This document shows positions 42,700 through 54,428 of a stretch of 64,000 bases of DNA, piece by piece. Each line of letters begins with the position of its first letter. Position 1 is the first letter of the stretch. Source of the DNA: Diploscapter coronatus (taxonomy: Eukaryota > Nematoda > Chromadorea > Rhabditida > Rhabditidae); assembly GCA_964036155.1 (NCBI GenBank), contig OZ038422.1:14655201-14719200 (forward strand), written 5' to 3'. The notes beneath the pieces were generated by a model. It had not been told where the DNA came from, did not search any database, and worked only from the letters and a program-made list of their open reading frames with translations. Position numbers and translations under genes: made by a program.

Positions 42700-45600
42700 C
42701 TGGGATAAAGCAATTTTTAAGATAACATTGCTTATAAGATTCAACGAGACGATAAATTATCAAAAAAAAATTGAAAAGATTGAGAAAAATCGTTAAAACT
42801 TACTGATGAAATGATAGATTTGATACAAAAATACATTAACTATGGTCATCAAAGAAAATTAAAGATAAATTGTCAAAGACTCAATTCAAATGAATGGAAT
42901 ATCGTATTCATTCCGATAGCTTCAACTAATCGATGGATAAAATTCAGCGAAGATTATGAAAAAGGCTTGAAACACATAAACATTGTTAAGATCAATAGAA
43001 AACATTTGGATTTCGAAATAAAAATTTCGAAAATGACCAAAAATTCGAAAGTTTAGGTAAATAGGTCGGTTGGAAAGAATCTAGGAAATAAAAAATATGG
43101 TCGAGTAACCGTACAGAATCCGGCCTTCTGGCACACCAACTCGCCACAGGCCATTGTTAGAGGTAACAGAGAAATCAGAGAGAGAGAGAGAGAGAAACAG
43201 AAAAAGAAAGTACGAGAAAAGCAGAAGGAAAAAGATAGAGAAAGAGAAAATAGTACCGAAAATTAGAAGGGAAGAGAAATAAGGGTAGAAAAATAGAGCG
43301 CGAGAGAGAATGAATGAAAAATAGAGAGCGAGGGGAGGGAGTACGTAAAAATGGGCGGAGTCTGGGAAAGACCGTGATTTTTGAGAGACGCAAAGAAAAG
43401 TTTCAGATTTTGCACGCCCAGCATTTTTAAAGATCAAGCTGGGAGTGATTTTTTTAAGAAGATGATATGATATGTTAGGTTTAAAAAGGAAAAACTGAAA
43501 ACAGTACTGTGGAAATGAATAAAACTATTTATTTGCTTCATTGCAACACATTCGGCTTGCGATTGTAATTTTGTCAAACACGGTAAACAATTGACGAAGG
43601 AGTATAAAAGATAGATGTTTCAGATTTTTAGAAGAAGCATGAATAAAATTTGGTTTTGATAAAACACTCGGATTGAAAAGTAACGAAACTTACTTGCGCT
43701 ATGCGAACAACAGATCTCCCAAGTAATATTTTTGAATTATTATGAGTGAATATCAGAATTTTTGAAACAATGATCAAGATAAAATAGTCTGAATTAGTGA
43801 TATTTTTACAAGCTTACCTCGCAATTTTAGCAATTTAGCATTTATGAATATCTATTAAATATTGACAAGAAAGTTTGAAGCATTCTTCGTCAACTAAATA
43901 AATCTGGAAGTTCAAAAATAAATCACCATTATCTATGAAACCTCGGAACCTCTCGAGGGTTTCGATGAGGTTAAGTGTTCACTTGTATGAACGAGTAAAG
44001 GTTATTACCGGAACTGACCCACTTCTGCCTGCCCTTGAAAGTTGGCAGGAAAAGCTGAACCCGACTGCCGAATGCGGGCCAGAACCGAACCAGAATGGAA
44101 ACCGCCCCACGCGAGAAAGCGCTAAAAATGAACCCCACGTTGCTATAAATGAAAACAACAAAAACCCATAAGTGCCACACTTTTTGCAATAAAGAAATGG
44201 GAAGGGATGATAAAACGTGATTTTCGCAGGGTAAATTTAGCTAAATTTGGAAGATAGATTTCGATATCTTACAATGTTAAATATAGGATTTTTATTGTCG
44301 ATTTATCGGCGATTTGCAAGGTTATTAAATATTTCATGAAGATCAAATGTTACTGCATGTATTTCATCTAAAGTTTTAACAAAAATAATTATGTTTCATT
44401 AAAAAGGGCACTCGATAATGGTTTTTCATATCAATCAATTATTGAATTGGGGTTTCTTTTTAAATAAATTTAAAGATAAGATGAAAACTATTTCCTACCG
44501 ACTATAGTACATACAGCGTTTCGTGAGTTCCGCGACTGAAAATAAACACGAATAATATCCTCACTGGAACTAGCGAACTAATCGGGATTTATCAGATTAG
44601 CGAAATTAGACGAAACACGTATCAACTAATGAAATTGACAAATAAGCCGGATAAACGATAAACACCTACCAATTTCATTGCAATTTCTTAATGAGGGAAT
44701 TTATCCGAACGGCTTAGCTTCAGTACACAAACCCTTAATCTCGCATAAATAAAATTCGCGATTTTCTAGGCTCGGATTAGGGTATTGTATTCTGTTTATA
44801 TGTTTTCTAATTAGTCTTTTTAGAGTTTAATCCGTATTTTTATTTATTTTACTTGCTATTATAATGAAATTTAATGAACTAGCTTACATAAAATAAGGTA
44901 TACTTCATGACTTTAAATAAAGTCTTCTAGGTGAAATGTCTAAACTTTTCATCATCATCATTCAAACTTTATCGTAACAATAATTCAATCGGGATGGTAT
45001 ACTAATATTTACAAATTTAAATCAATATCAAATAATTATTTTCGAACTGGTAGATTGTTATAAAAACAATTCTTTCTCGGCTTTAAAATGGCAAGTTGAG
45101 TAATTAATAAAATTAGTATCACAAAAACCAATAAAAATATCATCGTATGAATTTTCTCCTCTGAAAATTTTGATTTCTACCATTCCACCACCAAATCCCT
45201 TCCCTATACTCTATAGGTAAACTACTACTTTCTAAATTGGCCCAAAATACATGCGTATTCGTTGAATTTGCGTGGTACTACTTTTAATAATTGTCATAAG
45301 TTGTTCCTTCCTATTCTAACTCACTACCTCAATCTTTATGTCTAAAACGTATCGATTTCAAACCATATTTTATTTCTCGTCATTCGAAATTGACATAAAC
45401 TAATACCTCCATCTTCAAGTGCTAAGTTGTGTCTTCTTCCCCATTCAGCATAAACATTCTAATCCTTTGGCTGTTATGAGTCCGGAAGAGCAGTTCATAA
45501 ACGAATAAACGATTAGACTGACTCCCACTTGCACACCAATACCAAATAGGACAAAAACTAGATGAAAAATAATAAGAGGCGAGGAATTGAATAAACTTCG

Positions 45601-45846
45601 CACATTTTTGAAATAATGTAGGGAAGAACGTCAATAAATTGATCACTGATCATAAATTTAAAAATAAAATTGTGAATACAAGACAATATGATAAAAACCA
45701 TCAATAATAGTTAGACATATATTGAAGGGAACGTTAAACGTAAGCTTTATTTTTGAAAAGATAATAGTGTTTGTAACTAAATATAAGTTGAAGCTATTGA
45801 AGGATTTGAAGTAGTATTGCGTAAATATTTGATTGAGTTCCTAAGA
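42700..45846. other. Gene-poor region upstream of the LIN-14-like gene
   Basis: The missing 5' exon(s) and promoter of the minus-strand gene should be here or further right, but no exon is convincing. A GC-richer block at 44010-44140 has open frames on both strands without recognisable protein character. A purine tract lies at 43160-43350. The rest is AT-rich. Confidence 0.45.
43160..43350. repeat. Purine-rich (GA) tract
   Basis: About 190 bp is almost entirely A and G on the plus strand. It includes a (AG)n run near 43176-43195 and repeated ATAGAG and GAAAATAGTA words. It is low-complexity DNA, possibly one arm of the GAAATAGTA repeat family. Confidence 0.7.
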
Positions 45847-46012
45847 TCATTTGAAAACTCTGACGTTATCGCTTGACGAGCGCTTAGAACACTCATCAGT
45901 TTCGACTTTGATGTAGAAACCTCCGAAGACTTCTTTGTTGTCAGTAGTGAGAGTTATCGTGACATCGCTCCAGACTTCGACTCGAGCTCCTAGGACCTTC
46001 AATCCGGTTATC
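45847..46012 (-). pseudogene. Orphan last exon of a CUB/vWA gene (half CUB domain)
   Basis: An acceptor (TTTTAAG) precedes an open exon of 166 nt that ends in TGA (45847-45849). It matches the last exon of the five array genes: ITGLKVLGARVEVW, then TDNKEVFGGFYIKVETDEC. No partner exon 12 is visible between it and copy 1, which ends at 46624. It is either a relic of a deleted sixth copy or an alternative last exon for copy 1. The frame and CUB core residues are intact, so decay is recent or selection is acting. Confidence 0.65.
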
Positions 46013-46623
46013 CTTAAAATTAGATTTTTTACCTTTCGAAAAAAATCACGATAGCATATCAGTAAATTAAAGTGAGGAATTGGTAGGGTATTTTATGACG
46101 TCTCAAAATTTCGATTTCAAACTACCACGCTTCTACCACAAACATTTTTGCAAAGGAGTGGAGCTTGGAGACTCTATCTATACCTTGTAAATAGCTATGT
46201 ATCATACTTTATTGCTGCATACGAAACCTTTGGCGAACAACGCACGCTCTCTTGAGTAAACCAGCGTAATATCAACATGTAGGAGATGATGCAAAACTTT
46301 TGCTCGCCACTGTAGATCGAAAAAAAGCGCAAATGCCATTGTTGAATTGTGCATTTTCCAGATTTAAATTTTTTGCCTCCGAGCGGGCTTTTTAAATCAG
46401 CCTAAATTTGCAAATTAACAGAGAAATTTGTTTCCACTTCCTTTCTTAAAAAGGGTGCGACATTTTTGAAAATTATCGGAGTGAATTGATGAGAAATTCA
46501 GCTTAGGTTTGATCAGAGTTTCGAAGATCTACTCAAATTTTATTTTTAATCAAAAACAATTCACAACCTTAACATACTCGTAATAATCATGACATAAAGT
46601 CAAATCAGCGATCAAAATTTATA
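46013..46623. other. Spacer between the orphan CUB exon and copy 1
   Basis: About 0.6 kb of AT-rich DNA. I see no exon 12-like sequence, no repeat with clear ends and no other feature. Confidence 0.5.
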
Positions 46624-49202
46624 TCAATGAATGATTATAGGCTTCTTCAAGGTTGATGAAACTGGACACTCTCCAGAAGTCGCTCGAATATAGAATCCGC
46701 CGTAGACTTCTTCATTGTCGGAAGTGAACGTGATCGTGACGTTATCGTAGATTTCCATACGGGATCCTAGCACCTCCAGACCGGAGAAGCTGAAATGATT
46801 CAAACTGTTCTAAAGTTTGAAGAGTAGCAAAAAAATTTCCTTTTGAAGAAAGTAATCAATTATTTACGTGGAAAAATGTATTTTTATGATTTTTTTAATA
46901 TAGAGAGAAGAAATGATCCTACCTAGCAACAGCTTTCTTATCCTGTCCAACCCCCTTGTAGACGTGGACGAAGTCCTTGTCAACTTCCAGTTGGTAGTAG
47001 ATCGTCATACAGATTGCTCCCTGCTGAGGAGGATCTTCAGCGGTTTTCACCTAAAGAATTCTCATTTTCAACTTTATAGAAACAAATTTTACATTATTTC
47101 TGATGACGTAGTTATTGTTCTGGAAATTGCAATATCGTCCGGTTTGACCTCCGTCCGTATCGAAAGTCTTGGTTTTGTCATCCTTGGGTCCAAGATAATT
47201 CAAAGGTTCAGAAATTGGGGTCTTCAGTTTAGTTTGAGTATTATCCAAAGCTTGATCGAGCATTGCTTGAACTGGGGGACAGACTGAAATGTATCTCTAA
47301 ATTCAAGAAGATCAGAGTTCTCTGACGTTTATCAGCAACGACGAAGTAATCCTGAGCCAATTGATTAGCAACGTCCATAGTGTTGTCGAGTGCATTGAAG
47401 AAGGAGAACCAGTTGGTTTCTTGGCTGTATTTGGCCTGAATTTTTGAAACTTAAAGAGTCAATTATATTGGAAATTTAATACCAGCGTATCCTGATCCAT
47501 CCCGAATCCCACAACCAACAATCGGATGTCAAGGTCGGAGAATTTCTGAGCCAAAGTACCTTCTCCAGTTTTCACAAAGTCTTCAAAATCACTCGATCTG
47601 AAATGGTCCATTCTTTATAAATCAGAGAAGAAGGTTTACGTTGAACTGGTGAATAGAACGACGGTCCTTTGGGCGTTTGGTCTAGTTGAATATATGAATT
47701 TTGGGTCTGTCGGGTCGGTGATGATCTTGAAGATAATGTCGGCGGTTGATAAGAGGCTACTAAAATTTGTCGATAATTTAGAGATCTTTTCTTTAAAAAG
47801 AACATTTTTAGATTAACCCTTTCATTGAAATTTTAGAGAGGATGCTCAAAACAAACAGAACAAAGCATTCTTACTTGACGAAAACTGCCTTGTTGCTTGG
47901 ATCTGGGCGCATCTGAGGAACGTAGTCGGACAAAACGTTGTAGTCGGTTTGCCAAATCTATGAACCCTTGGATCAAACAAGTTTACATTCAAAAAACTTA
48001 CCGGAGTGAACGGGTTACTGTTGAATGGCGTCAGTGAAATGAGCGTTTGTCTCGTGTCATACGTCGTGGCGTTGTCCACTGTGGCGTCATCGAATTTCAG
48101 CAATTTATCGAATTTTGTGATCAGGATTTTCAGCTGAAATTGCTCATAATCAACTTAGGCAACACAATTCAATATAGAGTATAAGTTGTGCGCGTGTGTA
48201 TTTTTAACTGGAACATAATACGATTGAAGAATATTTGTAAGGGCAATACATTTTTAAAAAAAAAAAAATCGTTTCATGGTTGAGAATTTTTGATAGTCGA
48301 AATAAGCTCTGACCTTCTCCCAAGTATTCTGATCTGGCTTTTTGCCGCTGTCAATGGCGATGAGTAGATCGTGAGAGATCAACCACGGATCGATTCCAGA
48401 GCCATTGTAGGCTCGAGTTGTGGGGGGAGGCATTGTCGTGATGACTGTGGTTGGACCCGGAGGTCGGTCGGCTCGTTGCATCTGGCCAGTAAAGCCGTCT
48501 GAAAGAAATTTTCTTTCATTAATAGTTGATCTCGAAAAAATTCATGATTTAAAGATCTGATTGATGAAATATGGTTTCAGGGATGGGAAAACAGGCAAAT
48601 GGACTTATTTTACTCCTACACATTTGTTTGATTTTATAAGAATGAGAGTAACTTGTTCTTACATGATTGTGTACCAGTCTGCTGCCAAATCACCGTGATG
48701 TTCGGAGTAGCGATTTTCGAATTCAATGCGTTTCCAGTTGCATCGTCCGTGATACTTCAATTAACAAAAAACGGGAATAGTTTTTTCTCATCTAAATCCA
48801 CTTACTTTCCAAAAATCGTTCCATCTGAATTGTAGATTGTCAATGAGGCTTGCTGTCCGGCGATTGGTGTGAAGCCTTTCACCATAAGTCCCTGGAATTT
48901 GAAAAATGCACAAATTTTAAAATCGACAATTTTACCGTAAGACCCCTTTCAGGGTCGCCAGAATAGACGTAAGCTGTATAGTTTCCTGCGCAAGCCATGA
49001 ACATGTCGTCCACTGGTGGCCAAAATGCTGCATAAGGGTTTACATCGCTAAGTTGCTGGTACTGGAATCCATCCGCCACGCCACAAGCAGCATTTACCCG
49101 ATCTCAATTACGATAATTATCTCAATTAATTAACTAATTAACAATTCAGTTACCTAATTGGACACCAACTAAGAAAGAAATACCAATGAATAGTAATGAC
49201 AT
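46624..49202 (-). CDS. Secreted CUB-vWA-CUB protein, array copy 1
   Basis: Thirteen exons: 49154-49202, 48936-49102, 48806-48891, 48663-48754, 48314-48498, 48002-48133, 47875-47957, 47640-47759, 47483-47597, 47327-47435, 47093-47283, 46923-47050 and 46624-46789. The protein is about 530 residues. The signal peptide is MSLLFIGISFLVGVQL. A CUB-like domain follows (CAGNYTAYVYSGDPERGL), then a Thr/Pro linker (TTVITTMPPPTTRAY). The vWA-like domain opens DPWLISHDLLIAIDSGKK, with DxGxK where a MIDAS would read DxSxS. The C-terminal CUB contains RYCNFQNNNYV, DFVHVYKG and EEVYGGFYIRA. The ATG lies 1 nt after a TTTTAG acceptor, and GATAAGC sits 130 nt upstream. It is probably an extracellular protein; substrate unknown. 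It is the most diverged copy: its first exon is 49 nt against 40 in the others. Confidence 0.85.
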
Positions 49203-49823
49203 TCTAAAATTTTGGTTGACAGTAAGCAGATTAGTAAGGAAGTAAATGCCAAATTTGTTTGATGAGGCTCAAGTTTTAGGCAGTATTTATATCGTATTCG
49301 AACCGGAGACCGTGATACCCATTGTCTTCCAGCTTATCGGTATTTTTTACGATCAAGTTTGTCAGTAGAAGCTTGGTTTTATCGCCGAATTTTATTGCTT
49401 TTTATTCGAGTTATACTGCGTATTTTGGGCTCAAAGTCCGATCAGAGCATTGTTTTTATCAGCAGCGTCTTCGCGAGCAACCGAAAACCCATCGACTTCC
49501 AAGTTTAATAATTCGAAGAACTTTAGGAATATTTAGGGTGTGGCATTCCAAACTAAAAATGACGGACTTCGGATTTCAAAAATTGTGCATTTGCGACTGA
49601 TATGAGGGTAGACGCCCAAAATTCCATAAATAAGTATGATTTCACAATATTTATTGCGTACGACTATAAACATTCCAATAATTTTAGTGGAACCAAAAGA
49701 TTATTGAATGTGCTTCAACTTTATTTATAACTTTTAGCGATCAAATACATCGCTTTATTATTATTTTTTTAAATGTACAAAATTCTATTGGGAATAATTT
49801 ATTCTATTCAAAAATGCCATCAA
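49203..49823. other. Upstream region of copy 1
   Basis: It holds the GATAAGC site at 49332-49338 (listed separately). Otherwise it is AT-rich; the open frame at 49322-49600 on the plus strand has no protein character. Confidence 0.5.
49332..49338 (-). promoter_or_regulatory. GATA-factor site upstream of copy 1
   Basis: GATAAGC on the coding (minus) strand, 130 nt before the ATG. The same heptamer occurs upstream of all five array genes. GATAAG is the core bound by intestinal GATA factors such as ELT-2. Confidence 0.6.
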
Positions 49824-50206
49824 TTATGAACAATACCATTTTTTTTCTGGATTTCTTCCGTGATCAATATGCTGGCGTAGGAGCTGGATTTTGGGACACT
49901 TTCCAGAAATTACCGATAGATAAAATCCTCCATGGGCGAGTTTTTTATCTGTTATAAACTGAATGGTGATATTAGCCGAATTTTCAATTTTGAGATTAGC
50001 TCCATAAACTTCTAATCTGGAGAAACTAAGTTTGAAGTTATTAAATTTGGCCAAAAATATGAGAGATCCATTACTTACGCTGCTAATTCAGAGTCAAAAG
50101 ACATCGAATCGCCAGAAAATACCTTGATAAAGTCACGCTCTGGCTCAAGATCGCGATAAATTGTCAAGCATATCATTTCAAAAATGCTCGTGACTTTACT
50201 CATTAT
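49824..50206 (-). pseudogene. Orphan two-exon CUB module between copies 1 and 2
   Basis: Exons 50079-50206 and 50035-49824 match the last two exons of the array genes and splice in frame (GC/T phase kept). They read EMICLTIYRDLEPERDFIKV, then LEVYGANLKI, AHGGFYLSVISGKCP, a basic tail and TAA. Exons 1-11 are absent upstream, where copy 2 ends at 50798. It could be the remnant of a deleted copy or alternative terminal exons for copy 2. Splice sites and reading frame are intact, and no stop interrupts it. The tail is longer than in the paralogues. Confidence 0.65.
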
Positions 50207-50797
50207 CTAAATTGAATCAATTGACTCGAAAACAATTCATTTCCCTTTCAAAATTTTCATCCATTTCTCAAATGATTCAACACAGTGCTGGACGATGAGT
50301 TTTGATGACAAAAACTATACTCATGACTAACAAAATGGCGGGATTACAGATGAAACGTGTTATTTTTCTTGCGATTTTTGAGCAAAATAAGAAAATTTTC
50401 AAAAGATATAGTAAATGTTCAATGCTAATGTATTTATTTTAATATTAGAAAAGAATGACATGCTTTCTTCAAGAAGGGAACAACTAATTTCATTCGATAT
50501 TAGCGATTTAAACCACTTATCATTAATTTTACAAACTAGTCGAATGTTGTCAAAGGCTAAATGCTTTTTGATATTCAAGAAAATATTTTGTACGAAATTA
50601 AATCTAAAACTTAGAATATTAAGGCCCGGAACTTTATTAATCAAGAGATATCTATAATGGGTTCAGTTATCAAACAATTACAAGTTATAAATGATTTATT
50701 AAGGTATTTATTTATGCATTCAATTCGAGTCGAAACATTGCCGGGAATTGATACAATAATTTTTTTTACAAATATAATTTTGAAGATATTATTGCAT
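50207..50797. other. Spacer between copy 2 and the orphan CUB module
   Basis: About 0.6 kb of AT-rich DNA with no supportable feature. If the orphan module is used by copy 2, this would be part of an intron. Confidence 0.45.
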
Positions 50798-53700
50798 TTA
50801 TCTGTTAGGTGGTGGTGTAAACGTAGGACATTTAGCTGATTGTACGTACAGATAGAAGCCACCGAAGACTTCTCGATTGTCTGTTACAAATTGTATCGTA
50901 ATTGCGCTCGCGTCTGGTATTTCAAGATATGCTCCACTCACTGCTAGTCCAGTAAAGCTTAATTTTTCATCAAATTATTTTTAAAATTAATAACAGATTG
51001 ATTGATTACCTTCCAATCTCGTTATCACGATTCACTTCTGTACCCGTATAGACTTTAACAAAATCTGATTCAGGTTCTAATTCGTGGAATATCATCAAAC
51101 ACATTGATTTAGGGCTTCCAGCAGTAGGGTCATTAACATTCTATATAATTAATTTCAAAAATTCCAATCAATTTATGAATAAATTAATTAGCAATTTTTC
51201 GTAAAAGTATTATAATCACTTAAATTTTAATTTTCTCCATCTACCTAACTTACATTGGTAACAACAGTAATAGAATTATGAAAGCTGCAATATCGATTTC
51301 GCTGTCCATATCCAGTATCCCATGTAGGAGTTTGATTGAAAGGTGGACCAGCATAATTATAATAAGGTTCTCTGATTTCAATTAATTCATTATCCCTATT
51401 TAGCTGTTTAGGCTGCCATTGTGCAATGTTAGTAAAGCAAACTTAATTGAACTATTTAAAGTTTAAAAATTTTGAAATTTATTTACAAGGATCGGGCCTC
51501 GTGAGCAGTTGAACAACTTGCATTGCTGCCGTCTTCTGATTAGCATCATCTACTTGCACGTATGTAAACCAACTTCCATTATTCTCTCTATATAATGACT
51601 AAATATAATTTCAATAGATTAAAGGTTTGAGAAGAAAAACTACGTCATCAAATGTTCCAAAACCGATAATTAATAAATGCGTATCGGTATCTTGAAATGC
51701 TTCAGCTACACTACCAGATATGGTAGGTGGCGCAAAAAAGCTCGTGTCTACAGGCCTGAAATAAAAGCACATTATAAATATAAATGAAGTATACCAGGTT
51801 ACAATGAATCTGTAATGAGTAGAAATGTGCGTTGCGTATGATTTCTTGTAGCTGAGAAGTTGCGACCTTCACCGTAAATTTTAAATGCTTCATCTGCTGC
51901 TTTTACCATTCCACTAAATTGGACAAAATCACAGAGTTTGAAAATCAAGAATGCTCACAGGTAAGGTATTTGAAGGGCAAGTTACAAATGTGTGAAATCA
52001 TATCTTACATTGTGTATGGTACAGTCGCGAACTGCAACCTTCGCTTTTTTCCATTTCGTAAAAAAGTTACGATTTTTCTATGTTCTCAGATTGAATCTAT
52101 CCCCGATGCAAGAAAATCTTCTTCTTCGCTCTTCCCTCCCACCTTTCTGCTTCAAGATAAAAGCAGCATTCTTCGTTGCTCAACACAATTCACAGAATTT
52201 ACTTTTTATTTATGATTTTCACATTTTCGTTTTTATGGTTTAATTACCCAAGTTTGAGATAGTAAATTGGTTGGAAAATCTTGTTCGCCTGACCTTCGAT
52301 TTGCTTGGTATTCTCGCAACACAATCTAGCCTTCTCGCTTCTGATCATCCCCTATGGCTCTGATCATATTCAGGCACAGGCACAAATTTTGGAAAGTTAG
52401 ATAGTTACAAGTAAGGACAGGTACGGTTTCCGTTACCTGTGAGCATCTCTGTTGAAAAACTAAATTAACCTACGATGTATATTGCGCTGAACCCGATTTA
52501 GTATATTGTAATGATCCAAGTACTTTGTTAAAGTCATCAGTATCCATTTCCCAAATCTAAATTAATTTTTAGAGAATTAAAATTAATGTCGTAAAATACC
52601 GGCCCATGAGTATCGAAATTTCCCATTGGCGTTAGTTGCATCAACGTTATCCTCGTATACGCTTTTTCGTTCTTATATGCCGGAGTACCACCGAGAATAT
52701 TCAACTGATTTTCAATAAATGATACAAATATTAAAGTCTGAAATTGTATTGTTTATTTTTTTTAAAAGATGCCATAGAAAGCCTAACGTAAGCTCGCATA
52801 CATCGTCTTATGAGATTTTAGAAAGCGAAAACCGATGATACGGTTTTAATTTTCCCAACCATTTTTCATTCATATTGCTTAGTTAAAAGTTCCATAGATT
52901 ACGATTAACAAGTAGTCACCTTTGCCCATTTGTTGTCGTCGCTCTTGTTGCCTGAATCGATTCCAACCATCAGATCGTGCGTGATAAGCCATGGATCGAT
53001 TCCCAATGAACTATTCCAATTAGAATGAGTTGGATATGGAACTGTAGTGGGTCGAGGCGTAGTAACTTGACCGAAAACGGTATTTGCTCTAGTCAAATTT
53101 CCGGAGAATGTGCCTGCAAACAGTCTGTCATACATTTTTATAATTTTAACAAGAACTATTATTCAATATCATGCGCTACAAAGACCATAACGCATGATTT
53201 TGTCTATTAGAACTAAACACTGAAATATTTAAATATAGATTCCATCTATGCCTAAGCAACGGCTTTATTTTTCAGTAATTTATGGCCCGAATTTTATTCG
53301 CATTGATAAAGTTTGAATCTTACACGGTGTTGTTCCGTCCTGTCTCCACTCCATTATGATATTTTGCGAGGTTATGAACGTCGGGTCAACAACATTTCCA
53401 GTAATTCTGAAATTTGTATTATTTTGTATTCTACAGTGAATCTTACATCTTAAATATTTGATCTGGATTGTTTTTATTTCGAATCGTTAGAGTTCCATTT
53501 TGACCGTCGCATTTCCATTTCTCAAGCATGAGATTCTAAAGTAGAACTAAATTTATTTGTCACTGAAACTAGAGAGCATTTTCTTAGTAATTTTATAATG
53601 AAGAGCCAATTGAAAATAAAATGAATTATTTCATTGTTGATCTTTTAAATGGAATTCATCTTACTCCAAAACCTCTGCCAGGATCATCTGTGTAGGCGCT

Positions 53701-53987
53701 AGCATCATAATTCCCTACACAATATCCAGACGAAGGATCGAAAGGCGGCAGCATGTACACGTAAGGATTCGCTGCAGTCGCATACTGATCACCATATGGA
53801 GGGCCACATTGCTCATGACTCACTGAAAATATCGTTAATTAAGACGGATATTTATTCACATTTTAGTGAAGCCAATAAATAAAAATATCATTTTTACAAT
53901 AATCATTCTTCACTTATAAAATGTTTTTTTTCCAAACTTGTACTTACATTCTATAAAAGCGCATATCGCCAAGATCAGCCTAATCAT
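50798..53987 (-). CDS. Secreted CUB-vWA-CUB protein, array copy 2
   Basis: Thirteen exons: 53948-53987, 53665-53822, 53447-53535, 53324-53406, 52920-53113, 52600-52737, 52474-52556, 51803-51913, 51644-51755, 51487-51598, 51254-51441, 51010-51140 and 50798-50957. Signal peptide MIRLILAICAFIE; CUB-like domain with SHEQCGPPYG and CVGNYDASAY; linker; vWA-like start DPWLITHDLMVGIDSGNK; C-terminal CUB with RNRYCSFHN and GGFYLYVQSAKCP. It begins 1 nt after a TTTCAG acceptor, and GATAAGC lies 102 nt upstream. The intron between exons 7 and 8 is 560 nt, against 40-115 nt in the paralogues, because of an insertion bearing SL1. Exon 6 is more diverged than in copies 3-5. Some exon ends (2-5, 11) are approximate. 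Confidence 0.82.
51951..52446. mobile_element. About 496-bp insertion with 14-bp inverted-repeat ends, in the intron of copy 2
   Basis: The left end ATGCTCACAGGTAA (51951-51964) is repeated in perfect inverted form at the right end (52433-52446). The unit sits wholly within one intron of copy 2 and accounts for that intron's extra length. No coding capacity is evident. It contains the SL1 match (52237-52258), an AAATTTTGGA box (52384-52393) and a strong hairpin (52417-52440). No clear target-site duplication was found, so a transposon is inferred, not shown. Confidence 0.6.
52237..52258 (+). ncRNA. Perfect 22-nt SL1 spliced-leader sequence (SL RNA gene, pseudogene or captured copy)
   Basis: All 22 bases equal the conserved nematode SL1 leader: it begins GGTTTAATTACC and ends AAGTTTGAG. 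In known SL1 RNA genes the leader is followed directly by GTAAAC. Here it is followed by ATA and then GTAAATTGG, whose TAAATT can pair with GGTTTA as in stem I. Downstream lie an Sm-site-like AAATTTTGGA (52384) and a stem-loop (52417-52440, ACAGGTACGG/CCGTTACCTGT), in the order expected for an SL RNA. The leader-to-Sm distance, about 147 nt, is longer than in C. elegans. It is antisense to copy 2. Alternatives are an SL1-bearing retrocopy or capture by a mobile element. Confidence 0.6.
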
Positions 53988-54428
53988 CCTGAAATTGAAT
54001 ATTTTTCAATGAGTCGGAAATGACAAATCGGGAAAATTCATTTTGGACGAAGACAATGGCAGTAAAATTGGAAAATTCGATGTGACGTGCTTATCGCCAA
54101 GGCTCTTGGCATTGTAAATGAGAGCATCTCCCTGAAGAGTTAGCGACTATTTGTCAATCTAATGAGCATTTTATGGCCTGAGGAGTTTATAACGATGGGG
54201 TCATAAAATACGTAAATGCAATTATTCAATAATTGATGAGACTTGCGAGCGAATTTTAATGATTGGAATCGATATTTCATTTCAAAGAAACTAGTTAGGA
54301 AATAAATTCTAGAAAGTTTATTTTATTTTTATTTACAACACAAATAAGCTTAACGCAGCAGATTAAGGACAATAGAAATCATTTATTTTTTATCTTTGAA
54401 AATATGATTCAAATTCCATGCTGAATAG
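53988..54428. other. Intergenic region between copies 2 and 3
   Basis: Promoter region of copy 2, containing GATAAGC at 54089-54095 and AT-rich DNA. The word ATCGATATTTCAT near 54268 resembles part of the promoter block of copy 3. Confidence 0.5.
54089..54095 (-). promoter_or_regulatory. GATA-factor site upstream of copy 2
   Basis: GATAAGC on the coding strand, 102 nt before the ATG, in the context GGCGATAAGCACG. Confidence 0.6.

Noticed and set aside
43081..43180. Possible upstream exon of the LIN-14-like gene (reading MACGELVCQKAGFC or NNGLWRVGVPEG on the minus strand)
   Set aside because: No convincing acceptor or phase match to 42699, and two frames are equally plausible.
44010..44140. 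GC-richer block with open frames on both strands
   Set aside because: Neither frame has flanking splice signals that link it to a gene, and no recognisable protein sequence emerges.
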